Assembly (NCBI RefSeq): GCF_001639725.1
Contig: NZ_LTAW01000006.1
Coordinates: 1-64,000 of the forward strand
Reading direction: 5' to 3'
Source of the DNA: Marinomonas atlantica
GTDB lineage: Bacteria > Pseudomonadota > Gammaproteobacteria > Pseudomonadales > Marinomonadaceae
Length of the DNA: 64,000 nt
The translations under genes were made by a program, and so were the position numbers. Each line of letters begins with the position of its first letter. Position 1 is the first letter of the stretch. Below are positions 48,803 to 58,322 of the stretch, one piece after another. The notes below the pieces were generated by a model. It was not told the origin of the DNA and ran no database searches. It was given only the letters and a program-made list of their open reading frames with translations.

Positions 48803-49609
48803 TTAAAAACCAAGACTCGAAAGAAGATCGTCGACTTCATCTTGGTTATTCAGTACTTCAGGGTTATCATTCTTATTAATCGCGGGCCCGTGGCCTCGAT
48901 CGTCATCACGTTCCTTGTTCTCTGCCTCATGCTCCATACCAGAGATACTATCAACTCGACCCGCAACAGATACAAGATGGACTAAACGTTCCTCTACGTC
49001 ACGTATCAGTTCGTTAACTCGTGTAATAACTTGTCCTGTTAGGTCTTGGTAACCTTGTTCTAACAGTATGGTATTAAGATTGTTATGCAAGGTTGTGGCA
49101 CTTTCATCGGTATACTTTAAGAACACATCAATTCGTTTATACAAATCACGAAATTCTTGTGGTGTCAGATCTCTCTGTATTAACCGACTCCAATCTTTAT
49201 GTAATGCTTTTGCTTGGTTTTGCAGTTCACTTGCGACTGGCACACTACTATCAACCATATCCATGGTTTTATTTGCTGCAGAGCTGGTCATTTCGATTAC
49301 ATAATTTAATCGATCTGATGCATCCGTTATACGCGTTGGAGAATCACTGTCTGCATCCGTTGAGCCGGCACCGCTTTGGACCATCATTTCCACTGAATCT
49401 AGCTGAAAATCACGAATCGCATCGTGTAAACTACGTGTTAGATAACCAACTTCATTGTAAAAGCTATTATGGCGAGCCTCGCTTAACTCTTGGATGATCT
49501 TGATCGCACCACTAAAGTCACCGACTTCAATTTTATTGAGCAAGTCTACGGCACCATCTTTTACAACAGCTTCGAACTCTCCAAGTTTTGACTCGTTTTC
49601 ACTAGACAT
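48803..49609 (-). CDS. cheZ: CheY-P phosphatase CheZ
   Basis: The 268-aa protein is a long four-helix-bundle CheZ; the catalytic glutamine and its context appear in EQGYQDLTGQVITRVN. The extreme C-terminus, QDEVDDLLSSLGF, is the CheY-binding peptide. Between the bundle and this peptide is a polar linker. It speeds dephosphorylation of CheY-P. It lies between cheY and cheA. Confidence 0.96.
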   Translation of the reverse strand: MSSENESKLGEFEAVVKDGAVDLLNKIEVGDFSGAIKIIQELSEARHNSFYNEVGYLTRSLHDAIRDFQLDSVEMMVQSGAGSTDADSDSPTRITDASDRLNYVIEMTSSAANKTMDMVDSSVPVASELQNQAKALHKDWSRLIQRDLTPQEFRDLYKRIDVFLKYTDESATTLHNNLNTILLEQGYQDLTGQVITRVNELIRDVEERLVHLVSVAGRVDSISGMEHEAENKERDDDRGHGPAINKNDNPEVLNNQDEVDDLLSSLGF

Positions 49610-49618
49610 TTACAACCC

Positions 49619-50011
49619 CTATTTTGCGGAATCAATACGTTCGAAAATCTTTTCAATCTTTTCCTTCAAGGCCACTGCTGTAAAAGGCTTAACAACATAG
49701 CCATTTACGCCAGCCTGAGCAGCCGCGATAATCTGGTCTCGTTTAGCTTCCGCAGTTACCATTAAAACTGGGGTAGTTTTTAATTTCTCGTCAGCACGAA
49801 CAGCGCGAAGCAACTCAATACCTGTCATCCCAGGCATATTCCAGTCAGTCACAAGAAAATCAATTGTGCCTGTTTGAAGAATAGGCAGTGCAGTCGTTCC
49901 ATCATCCGCTTCGACTGTATTGGTAAATCCCAAATCCCTCAGTAGATTTTTGATGATACGTCTCATCGTTGAGAAATCATCAACAATCAGGATTTTCATA
50001 TTTTTATCCAA
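49619..50011 (-). CDS. cheY: Chemotaxis response regulator CheY
   Basis: About 130 aa. A stand-alone receiver: [23 protein letters not shown] with the metal-binding Asp pair, phospho-acceptor in [17 protein letters not shown] and the lysine in GYVVKPF. The start is a TTG at 50011 with GGAGG 5 nt upstream giving [15 protein letters not shown] at 49999 and GTG at 50023 are alternatives. CheY-P binds FliM to reverse the motor. Confidence 0.96.
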   Translation of the reverse strand: MDKNMKILIVDDFSTMRRIIKNLLRDLGFTNTVEADDGTTALPILQTGTIDFLVTDWNMPGMTGIELLRAVRADEKLKTTPVLMVTAEAKRDQIIAAAQAGVNGYVVKPFTAVALKEKIEKIFERIDSAK

Positions 50012-50056
50012 TGCAACCTCCACAACCCTTAGGTAAAGTCATTTCTATCATAGTAA

Positions 50057-50776
50057 TTAATCCTGCCAATCTGTCAGTCGAGAGCGTAGACGCATCGCTG
50101 CTTGACTGTGTATTTGACTGACACGTGATTCACTAACGCCCAATACAGCGCCAATTTCTTTTAAATTCAATTCATCATTGTAATATAGAGAGAGAACTAA
50201 CTTCTCGCGCTCTGGCAATCGATCAATCTCTTGAGCCAGATTTACTTGAAATCCTGCTTCCTCTACTAAATGATCTGGTTGGCTGCTATGACCATCTACT
50301 TTAATATCAAGCTCATGGCTACCTGTTTCGCTGTCCAACATTTCCTCATAACTAAACAATTGGGTCGACATAGAGGAATGTAAAATTTCATGATATTCGT
50401 CAATACCAATGTCCATATGGGCAGCAACTTCTAGATCAGTTGCCTCACGCCCGCTGAGTAACTCTACTTCACGAATGGCGCTTGCCACCGCTCTGCTGTT
50501 TCGTCTTACTGAACGTGGCGCCCAATCACTTTTACGCACCTCATCCATCATAGAGCCACGAATTCGAATTCCTGCGTATGTTTCAAATGAAGCGCCTTTA
50601 GTCGATTCGAATCGCTTATGGGCTTCAATGAGCCCCATCATCCCAGCTTGAATCAAATCATCAATATCAACACTACTTGGTAATCTTGCAAGCAGATGAT
50701 AGGCGATTTTTTTCACAAGAGAATCATACTTCAGTACAATCGCATCAATCGATAACGTCGCCTTCTTTGTATACAT
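50057..50776 (-). CDS. fliA: Flagellar sigma factor FliA (sigma-28)
   Basis: The 239-aa protein has sigma regions 2 (YHLLARLPSSVDIDDLIQAGMMGLIEAHKRF, ASFETYAGIRIRGSMMDEVR), 3 and 4 (DRLPEREKLVLSLYYNDELNLKEIGAVLGVSESRVSQIHSQA). It directs RNA polymerase to late flagellar and chemotaxis promoters and is held by FlgM until hook completion. The usual flhG between flhF and fliA is absent; 117 bp separate them. Confidence 0.97.
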   Translation of the reverse strand: MYTKKATLSIDAIVLKYDSLVKKIAYHLLARLPSSVDIDDLIQAGMMGLIEAHKRFESTKGASFETYAGIRIRGSMMDEVRKSDWAPRSVRRNSRAVASAIREVELLSGREATDLEVAAHMDIGIDEYHEILHSSMSTQLFSYEEMLDSETGSHELDIKVDGHSSQPDHLVEEAGFQVNLAQEIDRLPEREKLVLSLYYNDELNLKEIGAVLGVSESRVSQIHSQAAMRLRSRLTDWQD

Positions 50777-50893
50777 GCTACATCCATCTTCGCGTCTTGA
50801 TATGCTACAACTTAAAATTTATTATCAGGGAGCGTACAAACATAAATGTACTATATAGTTCCCTCTAGCGCTCTGCCAAATAACATATTTTTA
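50777..50893. other. Short intergenic region between flhF and fliA, no flhG
   Basis: The 117-bp gap has no ORF or gene remnant. It contains a nested inverted repeat (AGGGA/TCCCT at 50827-50864 with inner GTACA/TGTAC), possibly a regulatory site or weak hairpin. Confidence 0.7.
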
Positions 50894-52273
50894 CTAACTC
50901 CCATACTTAAGTGACCCATATAACTGCCCAAATTGCTCAGCAGTATACACTGCACGGCTAATTAAGTTATGCGCTCGCGCGGGTTCTATGTCATCAGGGA
51001 TTCGCTGACCGTATGCAACATACATAACTGGCAAACCTTCTTCAATCACAACGCTAATCGCTTCACCGAGCGAAGCGGACTCATCAATCTTACTTAATAC
51101 ACAACCATCTAACTGTATCTGAGAATAAACATCCACAACAGTTTTTAACACCTGACGCTGACTTGTACAGGGTAAAACTAACAATTTCTTTAAATATCCG
51201 CGCGCTCTTTTCATCATAGCAAGCTGCCGTTCAAGGTTCTGATCCCTTGGATTCATGCCTGCTGTATCCACAAGCACTAGCGAGTAATCTGCATATTTAT
51301 CTAACACTTCATTTAAGTCAGTGTACTCATTAACAACCTCAACAGGGACATTTAAAATCCGGCCAAACGTGCGAAGCTGCTCATGAGCGGCTATACGGTA
51401 AGTGTCCGTAGTTATTAATACCACATTATTAGAGCCATATTTCAAAACATACTGAGCTGCTATTTTGCCTATAGTTGTTGTTTTTCCAACACCCGTCGGT
51501 CCCATAAATGCAATACACCCGCTGAACGCCTCTACCGTAGAGCGTATAGGGATACTATCTGCTAAATGGGAAAGTGCTTTCTTCCAATCTTCCTCTCTAC
51601 CCGTTAAGGATAGATCAGACATAATCTTATCAATGACTTTTTCTGACAATCCTAACGTGGTTAATTGTTCTTGAAGCCGTTGATCATAGGTCTGCCTCTT
51701 AGATGCAGAAGCTTGAGCAACAACCTGCTGATTATCTTGCTGTGTCTGTTCTAATAGCCTTCGAACTTGTTCGAGCTCTTTCTCCATCGCTCGAAGCTTC
51801 TCTTCGTCAGGCGATGGGCGTTCAGGAACATGATCCTTTAATGATAGGCTTTCTTGTATTGAAGGCTCTGGATCAGGTTCATAAGATTTTGTGACAGGGG
51901 CATAATCATCAACATAATGATTTTTAGCAGGATTTTGTCTAGGTGGTGGTGAATCATCAAAAACTTCGTACACTTCACCTTTAGGCTTTGATGACGATTG
52001 GGGAGCCATGCCGCGCGCTTGCTCTAAACGCTCTTTGTAGTGTGCGCTAGGCTCTGGTGTTGTGGGCTGTGGGGGAGCTTTTCGCTGTACTGGGTCTGGT
52101 TTGTGGTTTGTACTAGGTGTCATTGAACCGTCATAATCGATTGCTATAACAATTTCAACTTCGCCACTTGGCAGGCGTTTATTGGACATAATGACAGCAT
52201 CAGGCCCGACGGCTTCACGTATCTTACGTATCGCCTTCTGCATATCGGGAGCTCTAAACCGCCTATACTGCAT
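50894..52273 (-). CDS. flhF: Flagellar GTPase FlhF
   Basis: The 459-aa protein has the B domain (YRRFRAPDMQKAIRKIREAVGPDAVIMSNKRL), a long polar linker and an SRP-type NG GTPase with G1 [18 protein letters not shown] and VLVDTAGMNPRD. FlhF recruits the first flagellar ring components to the pole. The partner FlhG, which limits its activity, is not in the next gene. Confidence 0.96.
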   Translation of the reverse strand: MQYRRFRAPDMQKAIRKIREAVGPDAVIMSNKRLPSGEVEIVIAIDYDGSMTPSTNHKPDPVQRKAPPQPTTPEPSAHYKERLEQARGMAPQSSSKPKGEVYEVFDDSPPPRQNPAKNHYVDDYAPVTKSYEPDPEPSIQESLSLKDHVPERPSPDEEKLRAMEKELEQVRRLLEQTQQDNQQVVAQASASKRQTYDQRLQEQLTTLGLSEKVIDKIMSDLSLTGREEDWKKALSHLADSIPIRSTVEAFSGCIAFMGPTGVGKTTTIGKIAAQYVLKYGSNNVVLITTDTYRIAAHEQLRTFGRILNVPVEVVNEYTDLNEVLDKYADYSLVLVDTAGMNPRDQNLERQLAMMKRARGYLKKLLVLPCTSQRQVLKTVVDVYSQIQLDGCVLSKIDESASLGEAISVVIEEGLPVMYVAYGQRIPDDIEPARAHNLISRAVYTAEQFGQLYGSLKYGS

Positions 52274-52371
52274 TTAATACCAGTCCTTTAAGTCTATTTA
52301 TGCATACAAATCCATAGCTTACCCGAAAGGTTTTCATAAATATAGCTAGAAAATCAATGCTTTTCCTTAAT

Positions 52372-54498
52372 TCACTGGCCAATGACAGCGACCACCGTCA
52401 CCCGTTTGTTATCAGGCACCTCTTGGTAAGAAAGTACAGACATTCCCACACCACCATAACGCATAAAACGAGCCAACATAGGACGTATCGGAGCCGATAC
52501 GATGAGTATAGGCGTGTTACCCATTGCTTCTTGTTGCTCTGCATGTTCACGGAATGACTTTTGTAACTGCTCAGCCATTTGAGGCTCTAGTATAAGCGCT
52601 TCTTCGTTTTTAATTCCGGATTGCTGGCTTTGCTGAACCGTCTGCATTAGCATTTTCTCAAGCTGCGGATCTAAAGTCATAACAGGTACTTCTTCGACAC
52701 CTTCGGCCAATGATTGCATAATCATGCGCGATAATGATGTACGAACTGCTGATGTCAAGATCATAGGATCTTGTGATTTTGGTTGTACGCCCATAATAGC
52801 TTCCGCAATAGTACGCATATCTCTAAGCGGAACATTTTCTTGCAGTAGGTTTTGCAGCACTTTTAGTAAAACACTTAAAGGCACCGTATTCGGCACTAAT
52901 TCTTCTGCTAATTTAGGATTATGCTGTTTTAGCAAACCAAGCAATTGTTGCACCTCATCATGACCAATCAGCTCAAAGGCATGTTTTTGCATCACTTGGT
53001 TGATATGGGTTGCAACTACCGTACTGACGTCTACGACGGTATAACCATAGGTTTGAGCTTGATCCCGCTTCTTGGTATCAATCCAAATAGCATCTAAGCC
53101 AAATGAGGGATCCTTTCCTGGAATACCGTCTACCTTGCCAAATACTTGACCGGGGTCGATCGCCAATTCTTTATCTGGATGCACTTCAGCCTCAGCAAGA
53201 CTCACCCCCATTAGGGTAATTCGGTAAGCGTTCGGCATTAAATCTAAGTTATCTCGTATATGTACACTGGGAACCAAAAAACCGAGTTCTTGAGATAACT
53301 TTCGACGAACGCCTTTGATGCGTGAAAGGAGCTCTCCACCTTGGCTTTTATCTACAAGAGGTATCAAACGATAGCCAACTTCTAAGCCAAGCATATCTAC
53401 TGGCGCAACATCTTCCCAACTTAAATCTTTACTTTCTGCTGGAGGCTGAGCACCACCTGAGTCCCCCTTCGTAGCTCCCTTCGATGCCGTTTTTGTTCGG
53501 GCCTTTATCTTCTTACGATACTCAATAAAGTATGCACCACCTGCAACACATGCGGCTAATGACAGGAAAGAAAGGTGAGGCATGCCTGGCACGACGCCCA
53601 TTATGGTTAAAATGCCCGCCGCAACATAAAGCGCTTTAGATGAGGCAAACATCTGACCAAAAATCTGCTGCCCCATATCACCCGCTTCATTAACACGAGT
53701 AACCATGATCGCAGCCGCGGTCGATAACATTAAAGAAGGCAATTGAGCAACAAGCCCATCACCGATAGTCAGAAGAGAGTAGACTTGAACAGCTTCAACA
53801 AATGACAAACCATGTTGCGCCATACCAATAGCCAGACCACCAATGATATTAATACCCAAAATCATCAGGCCGGCGACGGCATCACCTTTTACAAACTTCG
53901 ACGCACCATCCATCGAACCGTAAAATTCCGCTTCTGCTGCTATTTCATCACGGCGCTGCTTGGCTTGATCAGAGTCAATCATGCCAGCATTCAAATCCGC
54001 ATCGATTGCCATTTGCTTACCTGGCATAGCATCCAGCGTAAATCGAGCACTTACTTCCGAAATACGCCCTGCACCTTTGGTCACTACGGCAAAGTTAATG
54101 ATCATCAAGATGGCAAAAACCACAAAACCTACAACGTAATCGCCACCAATCACTACTTCACCAAAAGCTTGGATAACCTTTCCGGCAGCATCCCCGCCTT
54201 CATGACCATTTAGTAGGACAACTCGGGTTGAGGCGACATTCAACGCCAGTCGCATCAAGGTTGAAATCAATAGAATTGTAGGGAAGACAGCAAAATCTAA
54301 TGGCCGCATGGAGTATACAGCCACCAATAGAACCACTATTGCTAACGCAATATTAAAGGTAAATAGAACATCTAGCAGGAAAGGAGGCAGTGGTAGAATC
54401 ATCATGGCAAGCAATGCCAATAAAATAAAAGGAACACCTAAATTGCCACTTAGGATACCTTTCATTTGTCCACCTAATCGTTGGCGATCAAATTCCAC
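52372..54498 (-). CDS. flhA: Flagellar export gate protein FlhA
   Basis: The 708-aa protein has about eight N-terminal membrane segments, the conserved cytoplasmic FHIPEP loop (GAGRISEVSARFTLDAMPGKQMAIDADLNAGMI) and a large C-terminal cytoplasmic domain (about 370-708) that docks chaperone-substrate complexes. The start is the GTG at 54498 with AGAGGT upstream, or ATG 54465 with AGGTGG; both are plausible. It follows flhB by 20 bp. Confidence 0.97.
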   Translation of the reverse strand: MEFDRQRLGGQMKGILSGNLGVPFILLALLAMMILPLPPFLLDVLFTFNIALAIVVLLVAVYSMRPLDFAVFPTILLISTLMRLALNVASTRVVLLNGHEGGDAAGKVIQAFGEVVIGGDYVVGFVVFAILMIINFAVVTKGAGRISEVSARFTLDAMPGKQMAIDADLNAGMIDSDQAKQRRDEIAAEAEFYGSMDGASKFVKGDAVAGLMILGINIIGGLAIGMAQHGLSFVEAVQVYSLLTIGDGLVAQLPSLMLSTAAAIMVTRVNEAGDMGQQIFGQMFASSKALYVAAGILTIMGVVPGMPHLSFLSLAACVAGGAYFIEYRKKIKARTKTASKGATKGDSGGAQPPAESKDLSWEDVAPVDMLGLEVGYRLIPLVDKSQGGELLSRIKGVRRKLSQELGFLVPSVHIRDNLDLMPNAYRITLMGVSLAEAEVHPDKELAIDPGQVFGKVDGIPGKDPSFGLDAIWIDTKKRDQAQTYGYTVVDVSTVVATHINQVMQKHAFELIGHDEVQQLLGLLKQHNPKLAEELVPNTVPLSVLLKVLQNLLQENVPLRDMRTIAEAIMGVQPKSQDPMILTSAVRTSLSRMIMQSLAEGVEEVPVMTLDPQLEKMLMQTVQQSQQSGIKNEEALILEPQMAEQLQKSFREHAEQQEAMGNTPILIVSAPIRPMLARFMRYGGVGMSVLSYQEVPDNKRVTVVAVIGQ

Positions 54499-54518
54499 TT
54501 ACACCTCTGCACATCAAA

Positions 54519-55658
54519 TTAGCGCTCCCCATTCCACTGAAACTCCTCTGGTACATCTAATGGTGGCATGCTTTCAGGGGGCTTATCACCTGTTCGAGCC
54601 ATTCTTATTTGATAGACATAAGCCAACAGCTGAGCTATCACTTGAAATAACCCTTCAGGAATTTCATCACCGATCTCTGTATGTCGATAAACTGCACGGG
54701 TTAATTCCGGCGATTGTATCACAGGGATTTCATAGTAATTGCCAATCTCTCGAATCTTTAGGGCAATGAAATCATTTCCTTTCGCCAATAAAACCGGAGC
54801 CTTTCCATTTGCCTGATCATATTTTAATGCTACGGAAAAGTGTGTCGGGTTGGTAATGATGACATCAGCTTGAGGCACATCGGCCATCATACGCCGCATT
54901 GCAGCCTGACGTTGCAACTGACGTATACGCCCCTTTACTTGAGGGTCACCCTCTGCATTCTTATATTCGTCCTTAACTTCTTGCTTAGTCATTTTGAGTT
55001 TATCTTTGTGCTGCCAAGCTTGGAAAGGCACATCTACTGCAGCAATAATGATGAGAGACGAAGACACTAGAATAAACGCCCAAATCAGAACTTCAACCGC
55101 ATGATTAAGTGCTGTCCCTGTTGCTTCAAAAGTCAAATCAGTTAGCGTAGGAACATAGTAGCGCAATACAAAGTAAGCCGCAGTTCCGACAAGAGCCACC
55201 TTCAAAATAGACTTACCAAGCTCCACCAAAGACTGGACGGAGAACATTCGCTTGATCCCCGTAATAGGGTTCATTTTAGATAATTTTGGTGTTATTGCTT
55301 CAAACGAAAAGTTAAAACCACCTAAAGCGACACTACCAATGATGCCTGCCACCGATACAATCACCATGAAAACAGTAATAGAGTCCATTGCCGCCATGAT
55401 CGATACATACAAATGATGAATCATCATGGCTTTATCAAATAAATCTTCACGAGCCAAAGAAAAATTGAAGGCATACAGTCGTGTCAAATCGTCCACTATT
55501 AGCATGCCAACCATATACATTGAAAAAGCCGCTACAACTAGTAAAACAGCACTACTTAGATCTTTAGAACGAGCAACATTGCCCTTTTCTCTTGCTTGTT
55601 CGAGTTTTTTGGCACTGGCGTCTTCGGTCTTTTCTGTGCCGTTTTCATTCTCAGCCAT
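54519..55658 (-). CDS. flhB: Flagellar export switch protein FlhB
   Basis: The 379-aa protein has an amphipathic start (ENENGTEKTEDASAKKLEQAREKGNVARSKDL), four membrane segments and a cytoplasmic tail with the autocleavage motif NPTH in ADVIITNPTHFSVALKYD. Interaction of the cleaved tail with FliK switches export from hook to filament proteins. It overlaps fliR by 8 bp. A small homologue of its tail is at 40627-40893. Confidence 0.97.
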   Translation of the reverse strand: MAENENGTEKTEDASAKKLEQAREKGNVARSKDLSSAVLLVVAAFSMYMVGMLIVDDLTRLYAFNFSLAREDLFDKAMMIHHLYVSIMAAMDSITVFMVIVSVAGIIGSVALGGFNFSFEAITPKLSKMNPITGIKRMFSVQSLVELGKSILKVALVGTAAYFVLRYYVPTLTDLTFEATGTALNHAVEVLIWAFILVSSSLIIIAAVDVPFQAWQHKDKLKMTKQEVKDEYKNAEGDPQVKGRIRQLQRQAAMRRMMADVPQADVIITNPTHFSVALKYDQANGKAPVLLAKGNDFIALKIREIGNYYEIPVIQSPELTRAVYRHTEIGDEIPEGLFQVIAQLLAYVYQIRMARTGDKPPESMPPLDVPEEFQWNGER

Positions 55659-56433
55659 TACTATCGAACCCCCATGTCTCTTGCAACCAAGTCGTCATTT
55701 CCTGAAAAAACAACCGATAGATGTCTAAAAAGTCTTCCAACATAATCCAAATAAAGACAAGTGAAAACAGCATGATAATCGGGAAGCCAAGTGCGAAGAC
55801 ATTTAACTGAGCGGATGCTTTTGCTACAACACCAAATGAAATATTCATAACAAGAGTGGCTACAGCAAGCGGAAGAACCATTAATAGGCCTTTTTCAAAT
55901 AGCCAGCTACCCAGCTGCAACACATCCCAATAACGCTGACTATCAAAGCCGTTACCAATCGGCCAATACTCAAAACTACTCACCAGATACTCGATCATCA
56001 CAAGATGACCATTTGTGCCCAAAAAAGCCAGCCCCGCCATCGTCATATAGTATTGGCCTACTGTAGCAACAGTAATACCGTTTGCGGGATCATTCGACAT
56101 AGCAAAACCAAGCCCAGCTTTCATTGCTGCTAATTGTCCTGCTAAAGAAAATATCTGAAATAAAACCGTTACAACGAACCCCAAGACAATACCGACAATA
56201 AGCTGTTCAGCAATCAGCAAGATAAAGGCAGGTGAGATTGGGTCATAGCTAGGTACTGTGACGATAGGCGTCACAATGATAGAAATCACAAAGGCAAAAA
56301 GCAGACGAACACGGATGCTTACAAGTTTACTGCCAAATAATGGCAATGCCATTAAAAAAGCCCCAATCCTAAAAAAAGGCAACAAGAAGCTGACAGCTAA
56401 TGCCATTAATTGATCAGGATTTAATTCCAGCAT
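55651..56433 (-). CDS. fliR: Flagellar export gate protein FliR
   Basis: The 260-aa protein has six membrane segments and the family start LELNPDQLMALAVSFLLPFFRIGAFLMALPLFG. It is part of the FliPQR core channel. Its ATG shares a base with the fliQ stop codon. Confidence 0.95.
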   Translation of the reverse strand: MLELNPDQLMALAVSFLLPFFRIGAFLMALPLFGSKLVSIRVRLLFAFVISIIVTPIVTVPSYDPISPAFILLIAEQLIVGIVLGFVVTVLFQIFSLAGQLAAMKAGLGFAMSNDPANGITVATVGQYYMTMAGLAFLGTNGHLVMIEYLVSSFEYWPIGNGFDSQRYWDVLQLGSWLFEKGLLMVLPLAVATLVMNISFGVVAKASAQLNVFALGFPIIMLFSLVFIWIMLEDFLDIYRLFFQEMTTWLQETWGFDSNG

Positions 56434-56702
56434 CAGCCAATCATCATGGGAATATCAATAAACAGCTGTGTAAAAAAGTCTGTCAGTGTTGTTAAAACCC
56501 ATGGTCCAAGATGCATGATGGCAAAAATAGTGACAATAAAACGAGGTAAGAAAGTCAGTGTCTGTTCGTTAATCTGAGTTGCCGCTTGAAAGATACTCAC
56601 GATTAAGCCTACAACCAAACTGGGTACCATTAATGCCGAGACAATAACGACGATCAAATAAAAGCCCTGCCCATACAAATCGAGAACAATTTGGGGATCC
56701 AT
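56433..56702 (-). CDS. fliQ: Flagellar export gate protein FliQ
   Basis: The 89-aa protein has two membrane hairpin segments and GLIVSIFQAATQINEQTLTFLPR, the invariant FliQ loop. Part of the FliPQR export channel; 2 bp from fliP. Confidence 0.96.
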   Translation of the reverse strand: MDPQIVLDLYGQGFYLIVVIVSALMVPSLVVGLIVSIFQAATQINEQTLTFLPRFIVTIFAIMHLGPWVLTTLTDFFTQLFIDIPMMIG

Positions 56703-56704
56703 GA

Positions 56705-57463
56705 CTAAATTCCAAAACTAGCGGCTAACGTTCCCATAATCATAGACCAGCCGTCTACCATCACAAACAACATAATCTTAAAGGGTAACGAAATGATCAC
56801 TGGGGATAACATCATCATACCCATCGCCATCAATACACTGGCAACAACCATATCAACGATCAAAAACGGGATAAATAACATAAAACCAATCTGAAATGCC
56901 GTTTTTAACTCACTGGTCACGAAGGCAGGCATCAATATTGTGAATGGGAGTGTGTCTAATGAATCAATTTGGCCTTCTTTACCTGCTAATTTGACGTATA
57001 GCGCTATATCATCTTCACGTGTCTGAGCCAGCATGAACTCACGCACAGGCTTAGAAGCAGCCTCCACGGCTTGAAGTGATGTCATTTCATTATTTAAGTA
57101 AGGCTGCAAAGCCTTAGCATTAATTTCATCAAGGGTCGGCGTCATAATAAACAACGTTAAAAACAAGGCCATTCCTAGCATTATTTGGTTAGAAGGCGAT
57201 TGTTGCAAACCAATAGCCTGACGAAGAATGGATAACACGATAATGATTCGAGTAAAGGAAGTCATCATAATTAACGCTGAAGGAAGCAGCGTTAAAGCTG
57301 TCATGATGAACAAGATTTGCAGTGTTACTGAATATTCTTGGCTACCATCTGCATTAGTGATCACTGATACGGCTGGTAACCCTTGATCTGCCCAAACAAA
57401 AAAAGGCAAGATAGAGATTGCAACCAACGACCACTTTAGAAGTCTTAATATATTACTTCTCAT
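56705..57463 (-). CDS. fliP: Flagellar export gate protein FliP
   Basis: The 252-aa protein starts with a cleavable signal peptide (about 1-25, ...FFVWA), followed by four membrane segments; [36 protein letters not shown] and [32 protein letters not shown] are family blocks. FliP forms the pentameric part of the export channel. It overlaps fliO by 11 bp. Confidence 0.97.
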   Translation of the reverse strand: MRSNILRLLKWSLVAISILPFFVWADQGLPAVSVITNADGSQEYSVTLQILFIMTALTLLPSALIMMTSFTRIIIVLSILRQAIGLQQSPSNQIMLGMALFLTLFIMTPTLDEINAKALQPYLNNEMTSLQAVEAASKPVREFMLAQTREDDIALYVKLAGKEGQIDSLDTLPFTILMPAFVTSELKTAFQIGFMLFIPFLIVDMVVASVLMAMGMMMLSPVIISLPFKIMLFVMVDGWSMIMGTLAASFGI

Positions 57464-57839
57464 TAGCTAACTGCTCGCTCATCATCTCAGCAAACTGGCT
57501 TCCAGCCGAATCAAATTCATTCAAGCAGGTAATATGGTTAGCCGTTGCACCAAGCAACATTCGCTTCCCCTGAACTTCAACCAAAATAAGCTTTTCTTTA
57601 GTGCCAATTGATTGTATTGCTATAATTTGAATTTCAGATTTTGATAGCTTATGTTGCAGCCCTTGTAAACGCTTTAGGCCCCAAATAACTGCGGGAATCA
57701 GGGCAATCAAAAAAGCTAATGCAAAAAACAGACGCCAAATTGAAGACGTATCAGCCATTTTTATACCACCAGAAAAAGGCTCTGCAAGCACGCCTACTGA
57801 AATAAAAAAGGTACTTAATACAAAAAAATATCGCGTCAT
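57453..57839 (-). CDS. fliO: Flagellar assembly protein FliO
   Basis: The 128-aa protein has a signal-like N-terminal hydrophobic stretch, a main membrane helix (about 31-50, [21 protein letters not shown]) and a small cytoplasmic domain ([30 protein letters not shown]). FliO aids assembly of FliP. It is placed between fliN and fliP as usual. Confidence 0.92.
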   Translation of the reverse strand: MTRYFFVLSTFFISVGVLAEPFSGGIKMADTSSIWRLFFALAFLIALIPAVIWGLKRLQGLQHKLSKSEIQIIAIQSIGTKEKLILVEVQGKRMLLGATANHITCLNEFDSAGSQFAEMMSEQLANEK

Positions 57840-57847
57840 TTAAAAGT

Positions 57848-58309
57848 TTATTTTAACCGTTTAATACGTTCACTGGGGCTAACAACATCCGTTAGACGAA
57901 TACCATACCTGTCGTTGACCACCACAACTTCTCCATGAGCAATCAAAGTACCATTTACCAATACATCTAGTGGTTCACCAGCAAATCTATCCAACTCTAC
58001 AACAGATCCTTGTGTTAGCTGTAGCAAGTTACGAATAGCGATTTCCGTGCTCCCCAGCTCCATGGATAAAGTAACAGGAATATCCATTATAAGCTCCATA
58101 TCAGAGCTTAATGCGGGCACTCCAGATGCACCACCTAGTTCCTCTAGCTGTACAGGTTTTACATCCTGCTCAGACATAGCAGCAGCCCATTCATCATCAA
58201 CGTCGCCACTCTCTCCTTCATCATCACCCGCTTCAGACATTGCAGCTGCCCATTCATCAGCTAAATCAGCGTCCATTCCTTCTGCATCTGGGTTAGTTTC
58301 TTCTGCCAT
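57848..58309 (-). CDS. fliN: Flagellar motor switch protein FliN
   Basis: The 153-aa protein has a C-terminal SpoA (FliN) domain (about 72-150: DIPVTLSMELGSTEIAIRNLLQLTQGSVVELDRFAGEPLDVLVNG) and an acidic N-terminal tail that contains a duplicated DEWAAAMSE motif (residues 18-26 and 39-47). FliN forms the bottom of the C-ring with FliM and binds FliH. Related pseudomonad FliN proteins carry a single such motif. Confidence 0.96.
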   Translation of the reverse strand: MAEETNPDAEGMDADLADEWAAAMSEAGDDEGESGDVDDEWAAAMSEQDVKPVQLEELGGASGVPALSSDMELIMDIPVTLSMELGSTEIAIRNLLQLTQGSVVELDRFAGEPLDVLVNGTLIAHGEVVVVNDRYGIRLTDVVSPSERIKRLK

Positions 58310-58322
58310 TTTTTAGACCTAA

